Source of the DNA: Tautonia marina
GTDB lineage: Bacteria; Planctomycetota; Planctomycetia; Isosphaerales; Isosphaeraceae
Assembly (NCBI RefSeq): GCF_009177065.1
Contig: NZ_WEZF01000001.1
Span: 186,001-250,000, forward strand
Length of the DNA: 64,000 nt
Reading direction: 5' to 3'
In this document: one piece after another, positions 1-8,190 of the stretch
How positions within the stretch are numbered: the first letter of the stretch is position 1
How the letters are laid out: each line of letters starts with the position of its first letter
Translations under genes and position numbers: made by a program
Notes under the pieces: model-generated
Seen by the model: the letters and a program-made list of their open reading frames with translations, nothing else
What the model was told of the DNA's origin: nothing
Databases searched by the model: none

Positions 1-2108
1 CGGGGCAGGTCGGCTCGGGTCAGATCCTTGAGCACCGGGCGAGACTCGGCCGAGCAGAGGATCACCGGCGGCACTCCGCCGGCCACGGCCGCGGCCACCC
101 CATCGGCCACCGCCCGCACCACTCCTCGGGCGGCATCGTCGCCCAGGGCCTCGGCGGGCCGGTCGTTCTCCCGGGCGGCGTGAGACAGCCGAGCATCGAG
201 TGCCGAATCCACCGTCACCACTCGCAAGCGGCCGTCGAGGCCAAGATACTGCTGCGTGATCCGTCGCCCCAATGCGCGGCGGACGCACTCGGTCAACTCG
301 TCGATGTCTCGGGTTCGGCCGGCGTGTTCGGCCAGGGCTTCGAGAATCGTTTCCAGGTCGCGCACACTCACCCGTTCTCGCAAGAGATTTTGCAAGACAC
401 GCTGCACCTCTCCGGCGCGGAGCATGCCCGGCACAACTTCGATCACCAGCGCGGGCGACGTCTCCCGGGCGCGGTCGAGCAGTCGGCCAACCTGTTCGTG
501 GGTCATCAGCTCATCGGCGTGTCGGGTCACGATCTCGCCGAAGTGCTCGGCAATCGAGGCCGAAGGTTCGATGATCCGGCATCCGGAGCGTTCGGCGGCG
601 TCTCGGCCGTCGCTATGAATCCAGACGGCCGGGCGCCCGGTGGCGGGGTCGATCCCGTCTCGGCCGTGAACCTGGGGGCCGGTCAAGCCAGCGGGAGGCA
701 CGGCAAGCAATCGCCCGACGAAGGCCGATCCTTGCCCCACCACAACCCCTCGAATCTTGATCCGATAATCGTTTGGCGTCAGGCCCATCTCGTCCCGGAT
801 GCGGACCTGCGGAACGATCAGGCCGAGTTCCCGGGCCACGCGATGCCGCACATGCCGGATACGGTCGAGCAGGTCGCCCCCTCGGGTCGGATCGGCCAGG
901 GCGATCAGGCGGAACCCGATCTCCAGCTCCAGCGGATCGACATGAAGGAGGTCCTCCATCCGTTCCCCCTGGCCTTCGACCACCGTGGCGGCCCCTTCGC
1001 TCCCCCTCGCCGGCATCGGCTCGGATCGGGGCAAGGGTTCGGCCGGTCGGGATTCGGAGAAGGACGATCGGGACGGACTCGGACTCGGGGCCGCGTCTTC
1101 GGTCGGGTGATCGTCCTCAATTCGGGATCGAGACACCACGAACGCACCGCCCCCCAGAGCGGCGGCGATCGTCAGCAGCGGCACCATCGGCAGCTCGGTG
1201 AAGGCCAGCAAGGCGAGCGATCCGGCCGAGATGGTCAGCACCTCCGGCCGTCCCAGCAACTGACCGACCACGTCCTGACCCAGATCCGTTTCGCCCGACG
1301 ACCGGGTCACGATCAACCCCGCGGCCAGGGCCGTCAGGAAGGCCGGAATCTGCGCGACCAGACCGTCGCCGATGGTCAATTTCGTGAAAACGTCCACCGC
1401 ATCCAGCGGCGCCATCCCCGATCGGGCCACGCCGATCACCAGGCCGCCCAGGATGTTGATGACCGTGATCACCAGCGCCGCGACGGCGTCTCCGCGAACG
1501 AACTTGCCCGCACCGTCCATGCTGGCGAAGAAGTCGGCCTGACGCTGCACTTCCACCCGGCGGTGGGCGGCCTCTGAGGCGTCGATCACCCCGGCGTGCA
1601 AGTCGGCGTCAATTGCCATCTGCTTGCCGGGCATCCCGTCGAGCATGAACCGCGCGGCCACCTCGCCAATCCGCCCGGCCCCTTTCGTAATCACGAGGAA
1701 CTGGATGGCGACGAGGATCAGGAAAATCACCGCGCCGACAATCACCTCGTCTCCGGCGACGAATCGCCCGAACGCCCGAATCACCCCGCCGGCGGCGTCG
1801 AGCCCATGCTCGCCCCCTCGGGTCAGAATCAACCGGGTCGTCGCCACGTTCAGCACAAGCCGAGACAGGGCGGTCGTCAGCAGGATCGTCGGAAAGGCGC
1901 TGAATTCGAGCGGCGACCGCACCGACAGCGTCGTCAGCAAGACCAGCACCGCCAGCGCGATATTCCCGGCCAGCAGCAGGTCGAGCACTCCCGGCGGCAA
2001 GGGCACGATCAGCACGAAGATCGCCCCGACGATCGCCACCGGCAAGGCCGCGTCGGTCAGGGCCGATCGGCCGATCGAGGTCTTGCGAAGCGGGGCGGAC
2101 GCCGACAT
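1..2108 (-). CDS. flhA: Flagellar/type III export channel protein FlhA (3' end beyond window)
   Basis: Inner-membrane export gate subunit of the flagellar (or related type III) secretion apparatus. The reading frame is open from the ATG at 2108 to the left edge, 702 codons. FlhA is normally about 690-700 residues, so only the last few residues are probably missing. The N-terminal third has several hydrophobic helices. Residues about 146-169 match the FHIPEP family signature (RIGEVAARF, then DGMPGKQMAIDAD). A charged linker around residues 310-350 precedes a soluble C-terminal domain. The start is set by GGAG six bases upstream of ATG. No other flagellar gene is visible in the window, so any flagellar operon must lie to the left. 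Virulence-type SctV is an alternative, but the overall layout favours FlhA. Confidence 0.93.
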   Translation of the reverse strand, partial: MSASAPLRKTSIGRSALTDAALPVAIVGAIFVLIVPLPPGVLDLLLAGNIALAVLVLLTTLSVRSPLEFSAFPTILLTTALSRLVLNVATTRLILTRGGEHGLDAAGGVIRAFGRFVAGDEVIVGAVIFLILVAIQFLVITKGAGRIGEVAARFMLDGMPGKQMAIDADLHAGVIDASEAAHRRVEVQRQADFFASMDGAGKFVRGDAVAALVITVINILGGLVIGVARSGMAPLDAVDVFTKLTIGDGLVAQIPAFLTALAAGLIVTRSSGETDLGQDVVGQLLGRPEVLTISAGSLALLAFTELPMVPLLTIAAALGGGAFVVSRSRIEDDHPTEDAAPSPSPSRSSFSESRPAEPLPRSEPMPARGSEGAATVVEGQGERMEDLLHVDPLELEIGFRLIALADPTRGGDLLDRIRHVRHRVARELGLIVPQVRIRDEMGLTPNDYRIKIRGVVVGQGSAFVGRLLAVPPAGLTGPQVHGRDGIDPATGRPAVWIHSDGRDAAERSGCRIIEPSASIAEHFGEIVTRHADELMTHEQVGRLLDRARETSPALVIEVVPGMLRAGEVQRVLQNLLRERVSVRDLETILEALAEHAGRTRDIDELTECVRRALGRRITQQYLGLDGRLRVVTVDSALDARLSHAARENDRPAEALGDDAARGVVRAVADGVAAAVAGGVPPVILCSAESRPVLKDLTRADLP

Positions 2109-2932
2109 CCGAATCTCCGTACCGAATCCGTTCGTTCGGGAACCGAACTGAGTCAACCATCGCGGCTCAATCGGGCCTTCCGTGCCTCTCGATCCTCCGC
2201 GCGAACCACGAACGCCCCGCGTTGCGCCCCTCGGATCGGTCGCAAGACGCGACCTCCGAAGGCGGGCGGCGGGCCGTCTCGGTGGCGAAGACTCCTGGGG
2301 GCGGGTGGCCTGGCCGGATGTGTGCGGGGACGATACATCGGCCGGGCCATGCTGTCCAGTCGGATCCCGAGGCTCGTTCAACCGCCGGCTCCGGAATCCC
2401 GAGGGATCTGAAGCGGGACTGTCTCGCCTCTGCTCTGGGAAGGTCTTTTGGAAGGAGGAACGCCGAGAGAGCTGCTCTCGTCGTACCGCTTCCACTCTCA
2501 AATGATGCGTCGCCGCGTTGTCCTGGGTGGCCCCGGTTGCTCGCCAACCGGGGCGGCGCAGCCGCGAGAGGCGACGGGTGGCCGCACCGAGACCGCTCGT
2601 CGCTCCGCGACCCCGGTTGACGAGCAACCGGGGCCACCCAGGAACCCCCCCACCATTTGTGAGTGGAAGAGGTACGACAAATAAAGCTGGGCCCGGTCGA
2701 GTTGCCGTCCCGGTCGAATCCCCCTCACGGCCGGGTGCCGGTCATCGGATCGGGGAACGACGTCCGCACGGAGCGATTATGTCGGCTATGCTTGGGAGAT
2801 CGCCTGGAGCGATTCCCGAGGTGGCGAAAACCAGGTGAGTTACGAAAGATCCGGCGTCTTGCGGCGAAGATCCTTCCCAAGTCACCATTCACGAAGGAAC
2901 TGATGACCCCGGCGTTCTGAGGGAGAAGGACG
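2109..2932. other. Divergent intergenic region between flhA and the NfeD/flotillin pair
   Basis: 824 bp with no convincing gene. It holds repeat R1 copy A and must contain promoters firing in both directions. I could not pick out a convincing -10/-35 pair. Frames that are open here lack ribosome binding sites and show no family resemblance. Confidence 0.6.
2480..2678. repeat. MITE-like palindromic element, family R1 copy A
   Basis: A 199-bp element bounded by 25-bp inverted repeats (2480-2504 and 2654-2678) that match at 23 of 25 positions. Inside are two nested hairpins of the form CCCCGGTTG-5 nt-CAACCGGGG. Each is flanked by GGGTGG or its complement, so the arms at about 2521-2553 and 2611-2642 are also inverted repeats of each other. 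There is no open reading frame of interest and no clear target-site duplication. It lies in the divergent gap between flhA and the NfeD-like gene. Related copies occur at 5510-5632, 40955-41071 and 53206-53402, with a fragment at 44728-44812. Confidence 0.85.
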
Positions 2933-3550
2933 ATGAGCACCTTTTTTATGTTTTGCGCGATCCTGGGCGGCACGATTCTCGCGCTGCAACTCGGGCTGAC
3001 GCTGCTGGGAATTGGCGGCGACCTCGGCGGCGAGGGGCTCGACCTGCCCGACCTGCCCGATGGCGACGGCGCCGACTCGACCGTCGGGCACGATTCGGGC
3101 GGCTTCTCCGACCTGGCCAAGCGCATCACCTTCCAGGGCGTCGTGTCGTTCATCACCTTCTTCGGCGTCGGCGGTCTGGCGGCGCAGGGCTCGGGCGTCT
3201 CGGCGCCGGGCAGCCTGCTGGCGGCGGCGCTCGTCGGATCGCTGGCGACGGCGGTCCTGGCCTTTGCCTTCGCCGGGGTCCGGAAGCTCCAGGGCAGCGG
3301 CTCGATCCACATGGACAACGCCGTGGGAGAAGTCGGCCGGGTCTACCTGCGGGTGCCGGGCGGCAACGGCGGCGTCGGCAAGGTGATCGTCCCCGTCCAG
3401 GGACGATCCGAGGAGGTCCGCGCCGTCACCTCCGGCCCCGAGCTTCGCCCGGGAGAGGCGGTCGTGGTGGTCCATGCCATCGACGACCGCACGCTCGAAG
3501 TCGTGGCTCAATCGGCCTATGTGGCCAAAACCGCCTCCCTTGCGGAGTAG
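2933..3550 (+). CDS. NfeD-like/OB-fold membrane protein, partner of flotillin
   Basis: A 205-residue membrane protein. Hydrophobic segments lie at about residues 5-27, 66-88 and 93-116. An acidic, Gly/Asp-rich loop separates the first two. The C-terminal part (about 130-195) is a small beta-rich domain (VGEVGRVYLRVPG, then GEAVVVVHAIDDRTLEVV), as in NfeD/YqiJ OB-fold domains. Genes of this type are commonly found next to flotillins and are thought to act with them in membrane microdomains. The flotillin gene follows 135 bp downstream on the same strand, supporting the assignment. GGGAGAAGG lies just ahead of the ATG. Assignment to NfeD rather than another OB-fold membrane family is by context and pattern. 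Confidence 0.75.
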   Translation: MSTFFMFCAILGGTILALQLGLTLLGIGGDLGGEGLDLPDLPDGDGADSTVGHDSGGFSDLAKRITFQGVVSFITFFGVGGLAAQGSGVSAPGSLLAAALVGSLATAVLAFAFAGVRKLQGSGSIHMDNAVGEVGRVYLRVPGGNGGVGKVIVPVQGRSEEVRAVTSGPELRPGEAVVVVHAIDDRTLEVVAQSAYVAKTASLAE

Positions 3551-3685
3551 GTCGCCCGATCGGTGGCCGAGGGCCGGCATCGGCCGCTCGACTCCGACCC
3601 GCTCGCTCCCGGTCGTTTCGGAATCGGCCTGATGACACCCAATTGAACCTTCCGACTGGCAATTTTGACCCGGGGACTTGAGATC

Positions 3686-5428
3686 ATGACGCTGCTGACT
3701 TCGTTCCTCATCGCTCAGGGCACCGACCTGGCGGTGAACAACTGGTGGGTGATCGGTGTTGTTCTGTTTGCGATCGCTCTGTTTAGCATCGTGACGACGG
3801 CGCTCCGCTGCTACAAGCGGTGCCCGTCGAACAAGATCCTGGTGAAGTGGGGCGCCGGCTCGGGCAAGCAGGCCGCCAAGTGCGTGCAAGGCGGCGGCGA
3901 GCTGGTCTTCCCGATCTTCCAGGATTACGACTACCTGAGCCTCGAACCGATCCAGATCGAGATCCCGCTCCGCGGCGCCCTGTCGTTCGAGAACATCCGG
4001 GTCAACGTGCCGAGCGTCTTCACCGTGGCCATCGGCTCCGACCCTCAGGTGCAGCAAAACGCCGCCATCCGCCTGCTCGGCCTCAGCCGAGAGCAGGTCA
4101 GCAGCCAGGCCAGCGACATCATCTTCGGCCAGCTTCGCCAGGTCATCGCCTCGATGACGATCGAGGACATCAACCGCGACCGCGAAAAATTCCTCGAAAA
4201 CATCCAGCTCTCGCTCGAACCCGAACTGAACAAGATCGGCCTGGTGCTGATCAACGTCAACATCACCGACCTGACCGATGACTCCGGCTACATCGAGGCC
4301 ATCGGCCGCAAGGCCGCCAGCACAGCGGTCAACCAGGCCGAGATCGACGTGGCCGAGCAGCAGAAGAAAGGCTCGATCGGCGTGGCCCGCGCCGAGCAAG
4401 AGCAGGCCGTCGAGGTCGCCAATGCTCAGAAGTTCCGCGAAATCGGTACCAAGACCGCCGAACGCGACCGCACCCTCGAAGTTGCCGAGCTGAACCGAAC
4501 CCAGCAGGTCGGCGTCGAAACCGCCCGATTCCAGCAGGAAGCCAGCGTCAAGCAGGCCGAGCGCGACATGCGCATCCAGCTTGCCGACGCCGACGCTCAG
4601 GCCATCTCCGGCGAAAACTCGGCCAAGGCCAAGGTCGCCGCCAGCAACGCCGAGCTGAACGTCAAGCAGGCCGAAGCCTACCAGATTGGCGAAACCCGCA
4701 AGCGAGAAGCCGAGGCCGCCGTCGCCGAGGCCCAGTACCGCGCCCAGGCCAAGGCGGCGCTGGCCGAGGCCGAAAAGGTCGAGGCCGAACAGCGCGCCAA
4801 GCTCGAAGCCCAGGCCAAGGCCGAAAAGGCCCGGATCATCGTCGACGCCGAGGCCGCCGCCGAACGCCGACGCCTCGAAGCCCGAGCCGAGGCCGACGCC
4901 ATCTTCGCCCAACTCGAAGCCGAGGCCCGCGGCCAGTACGAACAGCTCGCCAAGAAGGCCGAAGGCCTCAAGGCCATCGTCGACGCCTGCGGAGGCCCGC
5001 AAGCCGCCTTCCAGATGCTCATGCTTGAACACCTCGACAAACTCTCCGAAACCGCTGCCCAGGCCATCTCGAACATCAAGTTCGACAAGGTCGTCGTCTG
5101 GGATTCCGGCGCCAACGGCCACAACGGCGACGGCTCCGGCACCGGCGCCACCGCCGGATTCCTTCGCAACATGGCCCACACCCTGCCCCCGATGCTCCAG
5201 ATCATGCAGGAAATCGGCGGCGTGAAGATGCCCGACTACTTCGGCCAGGTCGTCAACAGCGACTCCGACCGCCCCGACGAGGCCGGAGCCGCCAACGGCA
5301 CCGCTCCCGAACCCGCCGGCGCCTCGGCCGGCTCCCCTTCCTCCTCGTCCTCCGGAACCGAGGCCCGCGGTAACCGCTCCGGCTCCGGCTCAAAAGGCTC
5401 TGGAGGCAACCGCCCCCAGAAGGGATAG
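3686..5428 (+). CDS. Flotillin (SPFH/band 7 family)
   Basis: A 580-residue protein anchored by an N-terminal hydrophobic segment (about residues 13-35, VIGVVLFAIALFSIV), followed by an SPFH/band 7 domain to about residue 200. A very long Ala/Glu/Lys/Gln-rich coiled coil spans roughly 205-420, with many AEA/AQA repeats typical of flotillins. The tail is Gly/Ser/Pro-rich and low complexity. Flotillins scaffold membrane microdomains. The ATG at 3686 is preferred over the in-frame TTG at 3665, because the hydrophobic anchor starts soon after it. The gene follows the NfeD-like gene, a common bacterial pairing. Length is close to YuaG/FloT-type flotillins with an extra low-complexity tail. Confidence 0.92.
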   Translation: MTLLTSFLIAQGTDLAVNNWWVIGVVLFAIALFSIVTTALRCYKRCPSNKILVKWGAGSGKQAAKCVQGGGELVFPIFQDYDYLSLEPIQIEIPLRGALSFENIRVNVPSVFTVAIGSDPQVQQNAAIRLLGLSREQVSSQASDIIFGQLRQVIASMTIEDINRDREKFLENIQLSLEPELNKIGLVLINVNITDLTDDSGYIEAIGRKAASTAVNQAEIDVAEQQKKGSIGVARAEQEQAVEVANAQKFREIGTKTAERDRTLEVAELNRTQQVGVETARFQQEASVKQAERDMRIQLADADAQAISGENSAKAKVAASNAELNVKQAEAYQIGETRKREAEAAVAEAQYRAQAKAALAEAEKVEAEQRAKLEAQAKAEKARIIVDAEAAAERRRLEARAEADAIFAQLEAEARGQYEQLAKKAEGLKAIVDACGGPQAAFQMLMLEHLDKLSETAAQAISNIKFDKVVVWDSGANGHNGDGSGTGATAGFLRNMAHTLPPMLQIMQEIGGVKMPDYFGQVVNSDSDRPDEAGAANGTAPEPAGASAGSPSSSSSGTEARGNRSGSGSKGSGGNRPQKG

Positions 5429-5509
5429 GATCAGCTCCTCCATCCCCCGACGCTCGCAACACCCTTTGGGGGGCATCCAGGAACACGGTCCGAGCTTCGA
5501 CCGAGGCCC

Positions 5510-5632
5510 CTGGGTGGCCCCCATTGCTCGCCAATCGGTGCGGCGCAGCCGCAAGAGGCTTTCCGGAGGCGACACGGGCACCGCGCATCGCTGCACGACC
5601 CCGGTTGACGAGTGAGCAACCGAGGTCACCCC
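5510..5632. repeat. Repeat family R1, diverged copy B
   Basis: This copy shares the R1 core: GGGTGGCCCC, TTGCTCGCCAA, GGCGCAGCCGCAAGAGGC, then ACCCCGGTTGACGAG and GAGCAACCGAGGTCACCC. Several substitutions and a short insertion spoil the inner hairpins relative to copy A. The outer 25-bp terminal repeats are not recognisable here. It lies 82 bp after the flotillin stop. Confidence 0.7.
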
Positions 5633-5662
5633 AAATCGGGGACGTTGTTTCTGAAGGCGCCT

Positions 5663-5729
5663 GACTGGGTTCAAAACCGGGGTTTGAGCACATGGTTTCC
5701 TGGGGAAAACCCCAGTTTTGAACCCAGTC
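5663..5729. repeat. Long hairpin (23-bp arms)
   Basis: Inverted repeat with arms 5663-5685 and 5707-5729 (GACTGGGTTCAAAACC and onward) matching at 22 of 23 positions, with a 21-nt loop. It could act as a transcription terminator or be another small mobile palindrome. There is no T-run after the stem on either strand. Confidence 0.7.
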
Positions 5730-6348
5730 TCCTTTGTGTCCTGCGGCCAGACAAGGGGGCTCTCTCCACGCTTGCCCGGCATGGCATCAAGTCCTCCTTC
5801 GATTCCTGACCCCCCTCCTCCCAATCCTTCCCCTCCCGTCTTCTCCCGCCTGCCTTCTGCTTACCGTCACCACTCTGAGCCGATGGTGACCAGTCCCATC
5901 CCCGGTTCTCCCATCCCTTCCCCTTGGATCCCGCGGCCCCCGCGCTTCCCCCAGAAGCTCCGGGGCTGTGCTGTTGTTGTCGGCGCGAGATTTGCAGTGT
6001 GCTGGAACCCTTGGATCGACGATCTCACACCGATGCGAACGTCATCCACCACAAGACGATCGTAACGTCCCGAAGTGCCCTGTGTTGTCGCCTGCATCAA
6101 GGCTTTGGCGATGCGCCGCGACGTGCTGACGGCTCCGCAATAAACCGTTGCAATCCTCCTGTGGCCGACGGGGTTCCATCGACCAGGTTGCGGCCAGTTT
6201 CATGAAGATTGGGTAATTCTTCTGTGAAGTGACCGTTTTCGTCATCTCTTGCAACGCGGATTGCCGGAACGACCACGGAAGGCATCCCAACAGATTCGTG
6301 AGCACTGGTGCCGCCCCAACTGTTTCCAGAGTATTTCTTTGTGCAATC

Positions 6349-7128
6349 ATGAAAATGCCTCTGTCACCCGGCTCGGCGTTCAAATGGCTCGCGGCGATTG
6401 TGGTCGTGCTGACGGCAATCTCCGGGCTAATCCAGTTCCTCTCCCTCGGCCTGGGTCACAATCGCCTGCTCGGGTTTGCGCGCTTATTTGACGTGGGCCT
6501 CGATGCGAACGTGCCGACCTGGTGGTCCTCGCTGGCGTTGACTCTCTGCGCGGCGCTCATGGTCCTCATCGGCGCCGAGCACCGACGGCGAGGCGATTCT
6601 TCGTCACGCTCCTGGTGGTTCCTGGCCGCGATCGTCTGCTTCCTTTCGATCGACGAAACCGCCGTCATTCACGAGCGCGTGGGCAACTCCGTCAGCGTGA
6701 TGCTCCAGGAACTGCTGACCGGTTCCTCCATCTGGGGCGGGGCCTACTGGATTTATGCCTATCTGATTCCCGGGATCATTCTTTCCATCGTCTATCTTCG
6801 GTTCTACTTCCGCTTGCCGACGCGAACCCGTTGGCTCGTGACCTTGGGGGGCGGTGCCCTCGTGACCGGCGGGGTCGTGTGCGAGGCGCTCGCCCATCAC
6901 CTCCTCCGCCCTTCCCTCGGCGAGGTGGCCTATCAGGTTATGACGATCGTTGAGGAGTTCCTGGAGATGATCGGCGTGGTCATCCTCGTCTCCGGCCTGC
7001 TCGACTACATCCACCTCGCCTTTGGCGGCCTGACCCTGTCCCTCGACATCCGCCACGCCCCTGCCCAACGCGCTGTCGCCGATGCCTCTCATCACGATCG
7101 CCAGGTTGCCACGCTGAACCGGTCCTGA
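6349..7128 (+). CDS. Multi-pass membrane protein of unknown function
   Basis: 259 residues from the ATG at 6349. Hydrophobic segments lie at about 12-33, 60-77, 89-101, 131-150, 163-185 and 206-225, suggesting five or six membrane passes. Two polar/acidic motifs at membrane edges stand out: SIDETAVIHE (about 100-109) and EEFLEMIG (about 202-209). They look conserved in character, and I recall similar FLSxDE..IHE motifs in unnamed membrane proteins, but I cannot name a family. The frame extends upstream to a GTG at 6229, but that extension is polar and lacks a ribosome binding site. No obvious operon partner: the next gene is 399 bp away. Confidence 0.65.
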   Translation: MKMPLSPGSAFKWLAAIVVVLTAISGLIQFLSLGLGHNRLLGFARLFDVGLDANVPTWWSSLALTLCAALMVLIGAEHRRRGDSSSRSWWFLAAIVCFLSIDETAVIHERVGNSVSVMLQELLTGSSIWGGAYWIYAYLIPGIILSIVYLRFYFRLPTRTRWLVTLGGGALVTGGVVCEALAHHLLRPSLGEVAYQVMTIVEEFLEMIGVVILVSGLLDYIHLAFGGLTLSLDIRHAPAQRAVADASHHDRQVATLNRS

Positions 7129-7527
7129 TCCTGGCCACCTTTCCCAATCCCCATTCGACCGAGATGGACGAGCCCGCCGTGCCCTCCTCAACCCTCGCCG
7201 CTTGCGGGGGAGAGGGTGGCCGAAGGCCTTGGCCGTCCCCACGGACTCTGTCCACCGATGCGTCGTGAGTCCCCCTCTCGCCAAGACGTCAGGGTACCGA
7301 GACGATCGATCCGGTCCCTCGACAACCACCCTTCCCCTCCCTCCCTCTCCTCTCCCTTCTCCCCTCTCTGCGTCTCTGCGCGCGATCCCTCTCCCTGTTT
7401 CCCTCCTCCCCTTCCCCCCCTCCTCGCGATCCGGTTGCATCCCGGGGTTCCGGTTGGCCATCCTGGGTCGATCCCCACGCCGCCAATCGGGGCCGACCAT
7501 CCCTCGCTTCGCTTCGGAGGACGCACC
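7129..7527. other. Intergenic region with strong polypyrimidine tracts
   Basis: 399 bp without a gene. Two uninterrupted pyrimidine runs lie on the plus strand at 7329-7369 (41 nt) and 7398-7425 (28 nt). A palindromic GC element (CTCGCCGCTTGCGGGGGAG) lies near 7191-7212. The frame of the downstream phosphatase is open through much of this region, but it is Pro/Ser/Arg-rich and not convincing as protein. Confidence 0.55.
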
Positions 7528-8190
7528 GTGCGCTACCCCTCGATCCTCGTCACCGACTTCGATGGCACCCTCACGTCCCAGGACTACTACAGGCTCGTCC
7601 GCGACCGTCTCGTGCCCGACGACACCCCCGACTACTGGTCGCTCTACCGCAACGGCCAGCTCACCCACTTCGAGGCGCTTCGGGCCTACTTCGCCGCCGC
7701 CCGGCCCGACGAGCCGACCCACCTCGCCCTCGTCGACCTCATGGGGCTCGACCCGAACCTGGCCCAATCCGTCGCCGCCCTGAACGAGCAGGGCTGGAAG
7801 GTGGTGGTCGTTTCCAACGGCTGCCAGTGGTACATCGACCGCTTGCTCCGTCAGGCCGGGGTCGATCTGGAGGTACACGCCAACCCCGGCGCCCTCGAAG
7901 GGGGCCGCCTGGCCATGCACTGGCCGACTGACACCCTTTACCCCTCGAAGCAGACCGGCATCGACAAGGCGGCCGTCATCCGGGCCTACCTCGAAGAAGG
8001 CCGCACGGTCGCCTTTGCCGGCGACGGCGCGACCGACGTCGCCCCGGCGCTGCTCGTGCCCCCCAATCGCCGCTTCGCCCGCGCCGACCTGGCCGAAGGG
8101 CTCCGCGAGCAGAACGCCTCGTTCCGCCCCTTCGAACGCTGGTCCGAGGTCGCCAACGCCCTGCTCGAATCCACCGGGGAGGCATCATGA
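7528..8190 (+). CDS. HAD-superfamily phosphatase (MtnX/SerB-like, subfamily IB)
   Basis: A 220-residue soluble hydrolase. HAD motif I is DFDGT at residues 10-14, where D10 would be the nucleophile. Motif II is VVVVSNG. A Lys lies in the SKQTGIDKAAVI stretch (motif III). Motif IV is FAGDGATDVAPA. It resembles MtnX and phosphoserine phosphatase-like enzymes. The GTG at 7528 is chosen because GGAGG sits seven bases upstream and the DxDGT motif then begins at residue 10, as usual in the family; longer upstream frames give a low-complexity extension. Its stop overlaps the start of the glycerol-1-phosphate dehydrogenase gene (ATGA). This suggests translational coupling and a phosphatase acting on a related phosphorylated polyol, but the substrate is inference. 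Confidence 0.85.
   Translation: MRYPSILVTDFDGTLTSQDYYRLVRDRLVPDDTPDYWSLYRNGQLTHFEALRAYFAAARPDEPTHLALVDLMGLDPNLAQSVAALNEQGWKVVVVSNGCQWYIDRLLRQAGVDLEVHANPGALEGGRLAMHWPTDTLYPSKQTGIDKAAVIRAYLEEGRTVAFAGDGATDVAPALLVPPNRRFARADLAEGLREQNASFRPFERWSEVANALLESTGEAS

Larger units (their letters stand above)
5429..6348. other. Intergenic region after flotillin
   Basis: 920 bp holding R1 copy B and the 5663-5729 hairpin. The stretch 5800-5870 is pyrimidine-rich on the plus strand. The remainder (about 5900-6340) has somewhat lower GC, and I see no gene, RNA or known site in it. Confidence 0.5.

Noticed and set aside
180-1577. 465-residue plus-strand open frame at the left edge
   Set aside because: It is antisense to flhA, which has clear family signatures in the minus strand; composition is Arg/His/Gln-rich as in typical antisense shadows.
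2882-5179. 765-residue minus-strand open frame rich in Gly/Leu/Asp
   Set aside because: Antisense to the NfeD-like and flotillin genes; the coiled-coil codon pattern of flotillin produces a long complementary frame.
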